64,000 nucleotides of DNA from Clostridium polyendosporum (GCF_018332455.1 NZ_BOPZ01000009.1:1-64000), one strand, 5' to 3'. Counted from the stretch's first letter, positions 23,914-33,688 are shown. Notes: generated from the sequence alone by a model not told the origin. Made by a program: numbers and translations.

Positions 23914-25869
23914 TTAAGTATACTTATAAAAATCCTTAAGAAAATATGAAAAAATAAAACTAATTATAATCATACGTATTGAGTACCATTTCTTTTCATC
24001 CGGTATATCTCTTATAGAGGATAATTCTTTTTTTAGTTTGTCTACATCTATATATGCATTAATATTACTATCACTTAAACATGCCTCTAATTTATCATAT
24101 ATATGTTCCCATTCGGGTATAAGTCTCTGAATCCAGTCTGCACTTTGTAGCCCTCTAGTAGATCTATTAAGTCTTACTTTATCAGGTAATATTCCCTCCA
24201 TAGATCTACGTATTAGATATCTTTCGTGACCATTTCTTACAAACTGTTCAGTAGGTAAGCTAAGACAAAATTCTATAACTCGTTTATCTCTTGTAGGATC
24301 TCTCTTAACTATTCCATTAGCTAAAGAAAGTTTTGTTTCCATTGTACCAATATGAGAGAAGGCTACTGGATTAACAATCTGCTTATGAGTTTCATATAAA
24401 TCATAATATCGCTGTGTACGCTGGTTTAAATTTTCTTCATCAAATCTCTTCTCTACATTCCACTTTTTAGCTAACTGAGAATTTACAGGTACTTTAGAAA
24501 ATCTATCATAATTTTTATTCAATTTATTACTTACTGCTTTTCTAAATTTATAAGGTAAAATCATTTTGGTTACAGCTTTACTTACTATATACGGATGTAT
24601 ATTCTTCAATTTACTGTAAGATCTTATTTCCTTTAATAGTGTTAAAATTCTTCCCTCTCTGTATAATGTAAGTGCATGAATAAAAAAATCTCCATAGGAA
24701 ATAGTACAATTTCCATACTGTCCATCCAATAAAACCTTACATCCATTTTTTGATGCGGTTTCTATAATTTCATTGTACCAAAACAAATTTTCAATAGTCT
24801 TATAGGGTTGTTCCAATATATTTATAAAGGACTCTATATTTGTCAATGAATGCTTTCCTTCACTTCTGCAATAGGTCACATCTATATTATCAACACTATT
24901 ACTAATAGCTTCTATAAAATCACTTTCATCTGCAGTATAGCATTTAGATAAATTATCTTTATATTTCAACATAGGAATGGAACTAAAAGCTTTTAATTTT
25001 TTGCCTTCCTGCGACAGCTTGTTTGCTGCTATACATGCAACTGAACCAGAATCTAATCCTCCACTTAACATTATTCCTACTTCATTGCTGCTGCGTAAGC
25101 GACAGTGTACAGCTTCGAAAAAAACCTTTTTGAAAGCCTCATCATATTCCTCATCAGAATTTAATCGCAATGGTTGTACTTCTTTTAAGGGATTCCAGTA
25201 CTGATTTTTCTTAATTCCTTCGCTATCTAAGGTAATGGTATATGCTGGTGGTAACTGATAAATATCTTTATATATAGTCTCACTGCATTCAGATTCATGA
25301 AGCACCCCTTGTAAAGCTAGAAAATCTGTAACCCATCTTTCATTTAAATTTACATCCTTATCATAGACAACAAATAATGGCTTAATTACAGTGCAAAAGG
25401 CAAAGATATTATTTGAGTAATAATAATAAAAAGTTCTTTTACCTACATGATCTCTTGCACAAAAAAGTTTCTTCTTTTTTTCATCCCATATAGCAAAAGC
25501 AAAATCCCCCAATAAAAACTTTGGGCAATCTTGCCCCCATTTTTTATAAGCTAATAGTATTAGTTCACTATCAGTTATACATTTATTAGGTTCCTCTGAT
25601 ATATCAAGTAATGCAAATAGTTCAGTACGGTTATCAATAATTGCATCTGCTGTAATAGTGAGGCCAGTACTTTCATCAAACAATGGCAACTTTTCTTTCT
25701 CTGATTCAATAGTAATATATTGAATGCCACAACCAAAAAATACTTGATTTCTAAAACATATATCCTTTGAATCTAATTTATATATATCTAACTTATCTAT
25801 CATAGCTTTTCCATTTTCTAATGAAACAGGTTTACCATCCATATGTATAATTCCGCATACTGCACTCAT
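23914..25869 (-). CDS. Lasso peptide cyclase (asparagine synthetase homologue)
   Basis: The 651-residue protein has an N-terminal glutamine-amidotransferase-like domain (MSAVCGIIHMDGKPV) and a C-terminal AsnB-type ATP pyrophosphatase domain with IMLSGGLDSGSVACIAA near residue 270. In lasso pathways this enzyme adenylates an Asp/Glu side chain of the core and closes the macrolactam on the freed N terminus. GAGGGGGG precedes the ATG. It is the first gene of the operon, followed after 111 bases by the precursor. A promoter is visible upstream at 25918-25946. Confidence 0.9.
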   Translation of the reverse strand: MSAVCGIIHMDGKPVSLENGKAMIDKLDIYKLDSKDICFRNQVFFGCGIQYITIESEKEKLPLFDESTGLTITADAIIDNRTELFALLDISEEPNKCITDSELILLAYKKWGQDCPKFLLGDFAFAIWDEKKKKLFCARDHVGKRTFYYYYSNNIFAFCTVIKPLFVVYDKDVNLNERWVTDFLALQGVLHESECSETIYKDIYQLPPAYTITLDSEGIKKNQYWNPLKEVQPLRLNSDEEYDEAFKKVFFEAVHCRLRSSNEVGIMLSGGLDSGSVACIAANKLSQEGKKLKAFSSIPMLKYKDNLSKCYTADESDFIEAISNSVDNIDVTYCRSEGKHSLTNIESFINILEQPYKTIENLFWYNEIIETASKNGCKVLLDGQYGNCTISYGDFFIHALTLYREGRILTLLKEIRSYSKLKNIHPYIVSKAVTKMILPYKFRKAVSNKLNKNYDRFSKVPVNSQLAKKWNVEKRFDEENLNQRTQRYYDLYETHKQIVNPVAFSHIGTMETKLSLANGIVKRDPTRDKRVIEFCLSLPTEQFVRNGHERYLIRRSMEGILPDKVRLNRSTRGLQSADWIQRLIPEWEHIYDKLEACLSDSNINAYIDVDKLKKELSSIRDIPDEKKWYSIRMIIISFIFSYFLKDFYKYT

Positions 25870-25917
25870 TAGTTACCCCCCTCTGAATTAAAAAGTATCT
25901 AGTAATATCTTAAAGTC

Positions 25918-25946
25918 ACTATAATTATTAAAAATTATTGTAACAA
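25918..25946 (-). promoter_or_regulatory. Predicted sigma-A promoter of the lasso operon
   Basis: On the minus strand TTGTTA (25946-25941) and TATAGT (25923-25918) are separated by exactly 17 bases, 49 bases upstream of the cyclase ATG. The 387-base divergent region must also hold the exporter promoter on the other strand, which I cannot pick out from the AT-rich sequence. Confidence 0.55.
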
Positions 25947-26256
25947 TGTATTGTACATAATTTATTAATAAATTATTCCTAATTTGCTTATATTTTTTAA
26001 AATAATTTAAACAAGAAATTATAGTAATAATACATTAATTTACAAATAAGTTGTAAATAGTCTATTTATATTTTTAGTAATCTTATTTTATAAATTATAT
26101 ATATTTTGTGTATAAAACTTGATATGTAAAAACAATCCCATGTTTTAAATTTTTTACATATAAGTTCATAACAGCTAATATATTTCTATTGATGAAAATT
26201 TCTAATTATTAATGTATTTAATGTTGCCAACTTATAACATAAGGAGGATATTAAAT

Positions 26257-27945
26257 TTGAAAGATATTTTTTATAAAATAAGATGGATAGCAAAATATAT
26301 GCGTCCATTCATTCCTCATATTATAGTAATAATAACTCTTGGAGCTATATTATCACTGAATAACATATACTTGGCGCTTGTGTCAAAACAGTTGATTGAT
26401 TCTGCTACACATGCACAATCAGATAAAATGGTACAATCTTTAATAATTCTTGCAACTATTTTAATTGTAGATGTAGGTACTCAAGCCTTAGTTTCAATAC
26501 TATCAACACATACCTATATGAAAATGTGCAGCAATATACAAAAGAGACTTTATACTTGTCTTACAGATACTAAATGGATGGAGTTATCAAATTACCATAG
26601 TGGAGATATTCTAACAAGAATGACCAATGATGTTGATACATTAGCAAACGTACTTGTTAGAACATTTCCAAATATTATATCACTAATAGTATTATTGATT
26701 GGATCCTTTGTAACCCTCTTATCTTTTGATCCATCTTTGGCTATCCTTGCTTTAATACTTGCACCTGTACCAATTTTGTTTAGCCGCTTTTACGGACGTA
26801 AACTAAAAAATCTGTATATAAAGACACAACAAATAGAAACTAAATACCGTTCTTTCATTCAAGAATCCATTCAAAATATGGTGATTATTAAATCCTTTTG
26901 CCAAGAACAAAACAATATTTTAAAGCTAAATACTTTGCAAAAAGATAGACTAAAATTAGTGTTATCACGAAACAGTCTAAGTACAATTTCAACCTCTATA
27001 TTTTCACTAGGTTCCTGGGTGATTTTTTTTCTAGTATTTAGTTGGGGATCAGTAAATATTTCTAAAGGTATTATTACCTTTGGTGAACTTACTGCCCTCT
27101 TACAACTTGCTTCAAAAATACAGTATCCTTTTTCTGGGCTTGCCTCTTCATTACCACAATTAGTTTCAACCTTTGCTTCATCAGAAAGGTTGATGGAACT
27201 TGAAAATCTTAATCGTGATTTTAGCGGTTTTATATCTCCTAATTTAAGCTCTGCTGGTATTCATTTTGAAAATGTTACCTTCGATTATAAAAAAAATCAG
27301 CCTGTATTAAAGAATCTATCTTTCATAATAAATCCAGGTGAAGTAGTAGCCCTTATAGGACCATCTGGAGAAGGCAAGACCACGTTAATAAGATTGCTAC
27401 TTTCACTTATATATCCTGAAAAAGGTTATGCGTATATTACAAATTCCTCAAAAAAGTTTGAAATCAATGCTTCAATTAGAAATCTGATTTCATATGTACC
27501 TCAAGGTAATACACTATTCTCCGGCACAATAGCAGATAATCTACGTTTCGGTTGCCCTGAAGCAACTGACATAGAACTTGAAACTGCTGCACGTGCAGCT
27601 TGCGCATTGGAATTTATTCAAAATCTACAAGATGGATTTAATACATTAATAGGTGAGCGAGGATTAGGACTATCTGAAGGACAGGCTCAAAGACTTGCAA
27701 TTGCCCGTGCTCTACTACACAAAACTCCTATATTGGTGTTAGATGAGGCAACCTCAGCGCTTGATACAGATACAGAAATTAAAGTACTTGAAGCTGTTCG
27801 AAGTTTAAAGCCATCTCCAACCAGTCTAATAATAACGCACAGATTGACTGCTTTAGATATATGTAATAGGGTATTTAAACTAGAAAATGGCAGCATAGTA
27901 GAACAATATGATCATATTTCTATTAATAAACAATGTAACCTATAA
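26257..27945 (+). CDS. ABC exporter (fused membrane and ATPase domains), probable peptide exporter
   Basis: The 562-residue half-transporter has six membrane helices (about 15-290), then an ATPase domain with Walker A GPSGEGKTTL, signature LSEGQAQRLAIARAL and Walker B ILVLDEATSALD. TTG at 26257 is the chosen start (AAGGAGG nine bases upstream); the frame is open back to 26212. It has no N-terminal C39 peptidase domain, so it would export an already cleaved peptide, as lasso D proteins do. It is divergent from the lasso operon and shares its control region. The signature carries LSEGQ instead of LSGGQ. Confidence 0.88.
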   Translation: MKDIFYKIRWIAKYMRPFIPHIIVIITLGAILSLNNIYLALVSKQLIDSATHAQSDKMVQSLIILATILIVDVGTQALVSILSTHTYMKMCSNIQKRLYTCLTDTKWMELSNYHSGDILTRMTNDVDTLANVLVRTFPNIISLIVLLIGSFVTLLSFDPSLAILALILAPVPILFSRFYGRKLKNLYIKTQQIETKYRSFIQESIQNMVIIKSFCQEQNNILKLNTLQKDRLKLVLSRNSLSTISTSIFSLGSWVIFFLVFSWGSVNISKGIITFGELTALLQLASKIQYPFSGLASSLPQLVSTFASSERLMELENLNRDFSGFISPNLSSAGIHFENVTFDYKKNQPVLKNLSFIINPGEVVALIGPSGEGKTTLIRLLLSLIYPEKGYAYITNSSKKFEINASIRNLISYVPQGNTLFSGTIADNLRFGCPEATDIELETAARAACALEFIQNLQDGFNTLIGERGLGLSEGQAQRLAIARALLHKTPILVLDEATSALDTDTEIKVLEAVRSLKPSPTSLIITHRLTALDICNRVFKLENGSIVEQYDHISINKQCNL

Positions 27946-28020
27946 CATTGAACGTGATACAATATTTGAACGACATAATGTATTTATTATTTATTTAAGA
28001 TGGGCTAAAAGACCCATTCT

Positions 28021-28060
28021 TTTATTTACTGCTATTTCATAAAATGAAATCTGGCTAAAA
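28021..28060 (-). repeat. Core-only fragment of the palindromic repeat
   Basis: On the minus strand TTTTAGCCAGATTTCATTTT is followed by ATGAAATAGCAGTAAATA, the long-form stem without outer ends. It lies between convergent genes. Confidence 0.6.
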
Positions 28061-28065
28061 CTTAA

Positions 28066-28101
28066 ATTACCTCGGCTATTTTTATAATAACCGAGGTTAA
28101 T
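28066..28101 (-). terminator. Bidirectional terminator between exporter and nucleotidyltransferase genes
   Basis: ACCTCGGCTATT and AATAACCGAGGT form a stem with one mismatch around a short A/T loop, flanked by A/T runs, directly after the minus-strand stop codon. A weaker GGGCT/AGACCC hairpin at 28001-28020 may serve the exporter on the plus strand. Confidence 0.65.
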
Positions 28102-28103
28102 TT

Positions 28104-29321
28104 CTACAATTCCAACCACTTAATTAATTTGCTACGTTTTTGTGATATTTTAACAGAAAATAGGAAAAACTTTATTTTTTGAAGAAAAGAATACTGTTCG
28201 TTAAAGACACCAGCTATAAAGTGATGCATCCAAGCAATAGGAAGTAATATTTTATGCTTTTGGGCATAAGAATATTTAGGTGGTAGATTATCAATAGAAG
28301 GAAAAATTATATCTATAAAACTATTTAAATGTTTGTAATAATCTTCAGAATTATGCTCTGTCATATTTACTAATTCATTACCATACATACGAGCAAGATT
28401 TCTTTTTCCAAAGATTCCACCTGAAAAAATATCTTCAATGAGAAGTTTTATACTGGCTTGTGTTATATTATTTGTATTTAACTTTTGTGGTATATTCATG
28501 CCAAATAACTCATTACAAACAATAAATATTGTCGTAGTAAACTTATAAAGTCCATTCTTTTTTAGTTTCTCACAAAAATAATCCCAGTCTATTATTGCAC
28601 CTTTTTTCTCAACAAGAAGCACTAAATCACAAAGCTGACGAAGACCAAATCCACTACTTACAGTATGAACTGCCATATGTAGGCATAAGTGAAAGAGTAA
28701 ATCCTCTACAGAAAGTGATAAAACCGATACCTCTCCAATTTTAAATTCCATTGCATTTTGCCATATTTTATTCTCAAAATCAGACATATTCCAAATATAG
28801 CGTTCATCTGCTAAAGTCCAGTGTACCTCTATTGGAAGATATTTTTTATGATCAAATCTTATATGGGCTGGAGTAGTTTCTGCTTCACTATACCCTAGCT
28901 GTAAAAGTAAGCTCTTAACTTTGTCTATATCTTCCCTATATATCAATATATCTGAATCAGACATAGTTCTCAGTTCTGGTTTAGGATATAATTCTCTTAC
29001 AACAAGCCCTTTAAGTATTATTACTGGTATTTTATTAGCATTGAACTCCATAAAGACTCTTTTTACCTGTTCAATATGCTGAATCTGATGTATGGCAGTA
29101 AGCAGCGTTGTTTTTTTTAACATATTTAACACACTATCATCAATATTATCTATGTGTTGGCAATTATATAGTGAAGAATATAATAATGCTTTTACATCGT
29201 GTGCATCTGCTTCTTCTACAAGCAGCTCCCAATCTATATCTTTATTTAATTCTGTATTTATTTTATTTCCACGAATAGCAGCTGAAATATGTTTAATTAA
29301 TTGTTTTTGATTTTTATTCAT
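28104..29321 (-). CDS. Nucleotidyltransferase-family protein of the RiPP island
   Basis: The 405-residue protein resembles the NTP_transf_5 group. Residues about 100-145 carry the fold signature: KIPVIILKGLVVRELYPKPE, then RTMSDSDILIYREDIDKV, with the Asp pair of a nucleotidyltransferase active site. Genes of this family recur in paeninodin-like lasso clusters, but their reaction is not known. A middle region with CLHMAVHT and a hydrophobic C-terminal part follow. ATG at 29321 is chosen for AAGGAG at good spacing. It is convergent with the exporter and lies 208 bases after the first gene of the island's right neighbour on the same strand. Confidence 0.75.
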   Translation of the reverse strand: MNKNQKQLIKHISAAIRGNKINTELNKDIDWELLVEEADAHDVKALLYSSLYNCQHIDNIDDSVLNMLKKTTLLTAIHQIQHIEQVKRVFMEFNANKIPVIILKGLVVRELYPKPELRTMSDSDILIYREDIDKVKSLLLQLGYSEAETTPAHIRFDHKKYLPIEVHWTLADERYIWNMSDFENKIWQNAMEFKIGEVSVLSLSVEDLLFHLCLHMAVHTVSSGFGLRQLCDLVLLVEKKGAIIDWDYFCEKLKKNGLYKFTTTIFIVCNELFGMNIPQKLNTNNITQASIKLLIEDIFSGGIFGKRNLARMYGNELVNMTEHNSEDYYKHLNSFIDIIFPSIDNLPPKYSYAQKHKILLPIAWMHHFIAGVFNEQYSFLQKIKFFLFSVKISQKRSKLIKWLEL

Positions 29322-29347
29322 TAACACTGCTCCTTCAATTTATCATA

Positions 29348-29896
29348 TTACTCTACATACCCTATACCATATTTCAATTTCTCATACATAATCTCTTTTT
29401 GATAGTCGCTGATATTATATGCTATCGTCCAGCTCTTATCAAAAACAGGTCTTTCTTTCATATCATTTTTATGTTTATAGATGTATTCATCTGTACTGCA
29501 TATTACTTTTGCAGGATTACCTGCTGCGACGGTATTGGGCGGAATATCTCTAGTCACAACACTTCCCGCACCAATTATAGAGTTTTCTCCAATTTTAACA
29601 CCTGGTAAAACTATTGAACCTGCACCAATAAATACATTATCACCTATATTAACTAGTCCAATTTTTGTATAACCTAAATATTTTTTTGTACTAGCATCAT
29701 GAGCCAATATGTGCACTCTTGGTGCCAAAGTCACATTATTACCAATAGTAATCAGCCAACAATGACCAATATCAATAATACATTCACCCTGTCTACTAAA
29801 GTTATTCCCCACTTTCAATCCTTTTTTTATTAAATATTCTGTCGAACTCTCTTTTATAAATTTACTTCTGATATATGACTTAAGCATAGAAATCAT
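29348..29896 (-). CDS. Hexapeptide-repeat O-acyltransferase
   Basis: The 182-residue protein has left-handed beta-helix repeats (IGNNVTLAPRVHILAHDAST, VNIGDNVFIGAGSIVLPGVK, IGAGSVVTRDIPPNTVAAGN), typical of maltose O-acetyltransferase/WbbJ-type enzymes that acetylate sugars with acetyl-CoA. It is the last gene of the polysaccharide locus; its start follows the stop of the GH88/105-like gene by one base, so the two are co-translated. The target sugar is unknown. Confidence 0.88.
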   Translation of the reverse strand: MISMLKSYIRSKFIKESSTEYLIKKGLKVGNNFSRQGECIIDIGHCWLITIGNNVTLAPRVHILAHDASTKKYLGYTKIGLVNIGDNVFIGAGSIVLPGVKIGENSIIGAGSVVTRDIPPNTVAAGNPAKVICSTDEYIYKHKNDMKERPVFDKSWTIAYNISDYQKEIMYEKLKYGIGYVE

Positions 29897-29897
29897 A

Positions 29898-31091
29898 TTA
29901 GCCCTCGCTTTGCCTTATTAAATTAATCAATCTAACAGCATATCCTTGAGTAAATGGAGATATATTGAATAATTGTGAGTATACCCCTATATCTTTTGTA
30001 TCTCCCTGAGAAAAGTCTATTGAACCATCTTTTCTAGTTACTTTCATAAGATAGGATATAGCATTTTTACAAGCCTCTAAGCATTGCTTGTTTATATCTT
30101 CAATCATAGCTGCATTAATCAAAAACCAACCTAATGCAGCAGTAGTTGATGAATCTAGTCTAGTCTCCTTCCTAGTTATACTCCAAGTCCAACCTCCATT
30201 TTCACATTGAAATTCAATAATACTTAAAGCCAGCTTCTTAATACTTTCAGCTAATTGTTTTTTGTATATATGTTCATCAGGTAGTTCATTATATGCATCA
30301 ATTAAACCTATAGCATACCAGGCTACCCCTCTTCCCCATCCATATAAACCTAATGGGACATGGGTATTTACATCATATGCATGACAAGGTATAACTTGAT
30401 TTATTAACATACCATATTTTTCGTAATGTTGTATCTGCTTTACCGCTAATTCAATACATTCTAACTTATTATACTTTACCCCATACCTTACTAAAAATGG
30501 ACATATGAATCCTATAGTATCGACATATCTAGTATATGGCATGCTTTTTCTATAAAGTACTGTGCCATCTTCACCTATATGATCTTTTATTAACTTCCAA
30601 GTATAATCTAAGGCTTGTTTATTTTTACTGCAGTACGCTTCGTTCAAATTCATAATAGCATAAGATAATATAGCTGCATCAACATACTTAGGTTTACTTT
30701 TCCAGTCACCTTTCTCATCAAGTTTACTTTTTAAAAATAAATCCACCGATTCTTCTAACTTCTTATCTCTATCGTGTTTCATGTATTGAGAAAGCCCTAA
30801 TAATAGTGCAGCTTCTTGCCAATACTGTATGGCATCATTTTTATAGTTTCTCTTAATCATATCTATAAATATTAATCTAGTATTGTCAGTTACCTTAATA
30901 GTAGGAGTTTTAATCAACCATTTTGATGCTCTATTAGTTATAGTTCTATTCCATAAAGAAGTATCATTATATCTTCCTATATGAATTCTACCTAACCAGT
31001 CCTTAAGCATAGGAATTACATCTATTAATATTCCTATACTAAAAATAAGTAGTATTGATATACTTATATAATTAAAAATCTGGAATAACAT
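29898..31091 (-). CDS. Membrane-anchored GH88/GH105-like glycoside hydrolase
   Basis: The 397-residue protein begins with one hydrophobic segment (about 1-25) and continues as an alpha/alpha barrel. Motifs PYTRYVDTIGFICPFLVRYG, LGLYGWGRGVAWYAIGLIDA and ENGGWTWSI resemble unsaturated rhamnogalacturonyl/glucuronyl hydrolases (GH105/GH88). Such enzymes hydrate and release unsaturated uronic acids left by lyases. Finding one with a membrane anchor inside a biosynthetic locus suggests trimming of the polymer or recycling of released fragments. The family call is from motif memory and is moderate. Confidence 0.7.
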   Translation of the reverse strand: MLFQIFNYISISILLIFSIGILIDVIPMLKDWLGRIHIGRYNDTSLWNRTITNRASKWLIKTPTIKVTDNTRLIFIDMIKRNYKNDAIQYWQEAALLLGLSQYMKHDRDKKLEESVDLFLKSKLDEKGDWKSKPKYVDAAILSYAIMNLNEAYCSKNKQALDYTWKLIKDHIGEDGTVLYRKSMPYTRYVDTIGFICPFLVRYGVKYNKLECIELAVKQIQHYEKYGMLINQVIPCHAYDVNTHVPLGLYGWGRGVAWYAIGLIDAYNELPDEHIYKKQLAESIKKLALSIIEFQCENGGWTWSITRKETRLDSSTTAALGWFLINAAMIEDINKQCLEACKNAISYLMKVTRKDGSIDFSQGDTKDIGVYSQLFNISPFTQGYAVRLINLIRQSEG

Positions 31092-31201
31092 TTTTTATAC
31101 CCTTTCAAGATAACTCACTTATTATTTTTTGAGATTTTAAATATCTCTTTATTCTAAAAAATAAAGCATATCCTAATGGAAAGAATAAAAGATATAAAAT
31201 T

Positions 31202-32410
31202 TTATCTCTTATTCTTTTTACAATTTGAGTTAATTAACTGATATAGTTTATTTATTTCATTTTCTGTTCCAAGATATGATTTTTCTAAATTATCAATAAA
31301 TTTGTTTGATAATTCTTTATCATTTATTAATTTTTCTATTGCTTCAGCTACAGAAATAGGATTAATTTGTGTAATAAATCCATTAATATTATGATCTATT
31401 TGATTTTTAGCACTTGTAAAATTAGTTGTTACTATTGGTTTGCATAATATTTTGGCTTCATCTAATGCTATGGATTTTCCTTCAAATATAGATGTTTGAA
31501 CATAAATATCAGCCTGTCTTATATATGGATAAGGATTCTCTTTTAATCCTAATAATATAAAGCTATCTTGAAGATTTTTTTCCCTTATCATTTTCTCTAA
31601 ATTCCCTCTTAATCCACCTTCTCCCACAACATACCACTTAAGAGAGTATCCCTTTCTTATAAGTATATTGCATGCTTCAACAGCTATTTCAAATCCTTTT
31701 GCTTCAACTAATCTTCCCATGGAAATTATTGAAATGTTATTATTATTTTTTAAGTCTATTTGCTCTAATAACATTTTATTTATTATTTTAGGAGACACAA
31801 TATTATGGATCATATTGAATTTATGACTTTCACTTGGAAACATATTCTTTAAAATCCCAAGTAATTCATTGGATACAGTTATTATAAAATCTAACTTTTT
31901 AAAATAAGGTTTTTCTATCTTAATATCTATACCTATTTTGCTGTAATCAGTATGTATCCAACCTATTTTTTCTTCTGCATTTACCTTATCAACAGTAAAA
32001 TATATAGGATTTTTTTCTTGAAACCCTATAGCTACATCATATTTTTTTTCTATATTTTTAAGCCCTAACCGTAGATATTTCCACACTCTTTGCTCTGATC
32101 TAGTTATATTTTTTTCTGTTTTAAATATATATCCTGCTAAAATTCTAAAAAAAGCTAATTTTAAATTTCGATCTTTAACTAATTCTATTAGTGCCTTTTT
32201 TATAGGCATATTAAAGTATTTATAGTTTTCCGGTTCAGGCAATAAATTAACTTCTTTAGGAATTTTACTCATAAATATACCTTTATGGTCTAATAAAAAT
32301 AAATCTACATCATACAATGAATAATTTATAGTTTCTAACATTGATATAAGAGCCTTTTGAGATCCACCACAATTTAAGTCATTCATTACAAATAATATGT
32401 TTTTCTTCAT
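31202..32410 (-). CDS. Glycosyltransferase family 4, copy A of a tandem pair
   Basis: The 402-residue GT-B enzyme has an N-terminal GGSQKALISML loop that contacts the acceptor and a C-terminal donor site TSIFEGKSIALDEAKILCKP (E-x7-E motif). It closely resembles the next gene upstream (32452-33666), with shared YDVDLFLL and IPKEVNLLP segments, so the pair arose by tandem duplication. ATG at 32410 is used (AGGAG nine bases upstream). Donor and acceptor sugars are unknown. It adds one sugar of the repeat unit at the cytoplasmic membrane face. Confidence 0.88.
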   Translation of the reverse strand: MKKNILFVMNDLNCGGSQKALISMLETINYSLYDVDLFLLDHKGIFMSKIPKEVNLLPEPENYKYFNMPIKKALIELVKDRNLKLAFFRILAGYIFKTEKNITRSEQRVWKYLRLGLKNIEKKYDVAIGFQEKNPIYFTVDKVNAEEKIGWIHTDYSKIGIDIKIEKPYFKKLDFIITVSNELLGILKNMFPSESHKFNMIHNIVSPKIINKMLLEQIDLKNNNNISIISMGRLVEAKGFEIAVEACNILIRKGYSLKWYVVGEGGLRGNLEKMIREKNLQDSFILLGLKENPYPYIRQADIYVQTSIFEGKSIALDEAKILCKPIVTTNFTSAKNQIDHNINGFITQINPISVAEAIEKLINDKELSNKFIDNLEKSYLGTENEINKLYQLINSNCKKNKR

Positions 32411-32451
32411 ATACATATTCTCCTAACTTATTTAAGAGTAGTACTTATCTT

Positions 32452-33666
32452 TTAACTCCTAATATTATCACTTTTATCTATTAATAAATCATATAATTTA
32501 TCTATTTCTGCTTCTGTTCCAAGACTTAATTTAGATAAATTAGAAGATAATTTTTTTCTTATAGATTCATCTTTTATTAACAATTCAACTCCATTGGCTA
32601 TCTCTTTAGGATCCATATCTACAATTATTCCATTCTCACCGTTAGTGATTTGGTCTTTTGCGGTACTGAAATTAGTAACTACTATAGGTTTGCATAAAAT
32701 TTTAGCTTCATCTATTGCTATTGACTTTCCTTCAAATCTAGAGGGTTGTACATATATATCTGTTTGTTTTATATATGGATAAGGATTTGGTTTTAATCCT
32801 AATAATACAAAATTATCCTCAAGATGTTTTTCCTTTATTAATTTTTGTAAACTATTTCTTTCTTCTCCCTCTCCGATTACATACCATCTTATGTTATATC
32901 CTTTATTCATCAACAAACTACAGGCCTCTATAGCCATTTCTAAACCTTTTTGATAATGTAACCTTCCTATAGTTAACAGCATTATTTCCTCTTCACTTTT
33001 TTTATTTATATCTAAATTTTCTAATGCCAGTTTATTTATAGTAGCTGCAGAGTTAATATTGTATATAACTTTTATTTTTTTCTCTTCTTTTGGGAATATT
33101 TTTTTCAATACGTTAGCGCACTCTTCAGACACGGTTATTATATTGTCTAATTTAGAAAAGTAAGATATGTCAAAATTCGGGTCCATCCCTAACTTATCAT
33201 AATCAATATGAACCCATCCTATTTTTTTCTTTGCTTTAACTTTTTCTACACAAAAATATGTTGATGTTTTTTCTAAATATCCTATGGCAACATCATACTC
33301 TTTATTTAATTCATCTAGTGCTTTACTTAAGTATTTCCATGTATACTGTTCTTTTTGGGATATGTTATTTGATGTTCTATTTTTCAAACTAAACATAAAT
33401 CTATTGTAAGCTAAAGTTATATTACCTTTTGTTAGAAATGATATAATAGATGTATTTAGCGGGAGTTTAAATATCCTAAATTTTTCTAGAAGTGGTACTA
33501 CATTTACTTCCCTTGGGATAAATTCCATAAACATACCATTATGATTTAATAAAAATAAATCTACATTATATAACTTATAATCTATTTCATTTAAAAGATT
33601 CAATAGACTTCTTTCTCCTCCACCAGCACATAAGCTAGGGATAATAAATAATATATTTTTTTTCAT
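32452..33666 (-). CDS. Glycosyltransferase family 4, copy B of a tandem pair
   Basis: The 404-residue GT-B enzyme is the paralogue of 31202-32410. Motifs are LCAGGGERSLLNLLNEIDYK near the N terminus, TIGRLHYQKGLEMAIEACSL in the hinge and PSRFEGKSIAIDEAKILCKP at the donor site. ATG at 33666 follows GAGGAGAGTT; a TTG at 33678 overlaps that site. It is separated from its neighbours by 41 and 22 bases within the operon. Duplicated transferases usually act at successive positions of a glycan, but linkage cannot be predicted. Confidence 0.88.
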   Translation of the reverse strand: MKKNILFIIPSLCAGGGERSLLNLLNEIDYKLYNVDLFLLNHNGMFMEFIPREVNVVPLLEKFRIFKLPLNTSIISFLTKGNITLAYNRFMFSLKNRTSNNISQKEQYTWKYLSKALDELNKEYDVAIGYLEKTSTYFCVEKVKAKKKIGWVHIDYDKLGMDPNFDISYFSKLDNIITVSEECANVLKKIFPKEEKKIKVIYNINSAATINKLALENLDINKKSEEEIMLLTIGRLHYQKGLEMAIEACSLLMNKGYNIRWYVIGEGEERNSLQKLIKEKHLEDNFVLLGLKPNPYPYIKQTDIYVQPSRFEGKSIAIDEAKILCKPIVVTNFSTAKDQITNGENGIIVDMDPKEIANGVELLIKDESIRKKLSSNLSKLSLGTEAEIDKLYDLLIDKSDNIRS

Positions 33667-33688
33667 AACTCTCCTCAAAATATAATTA

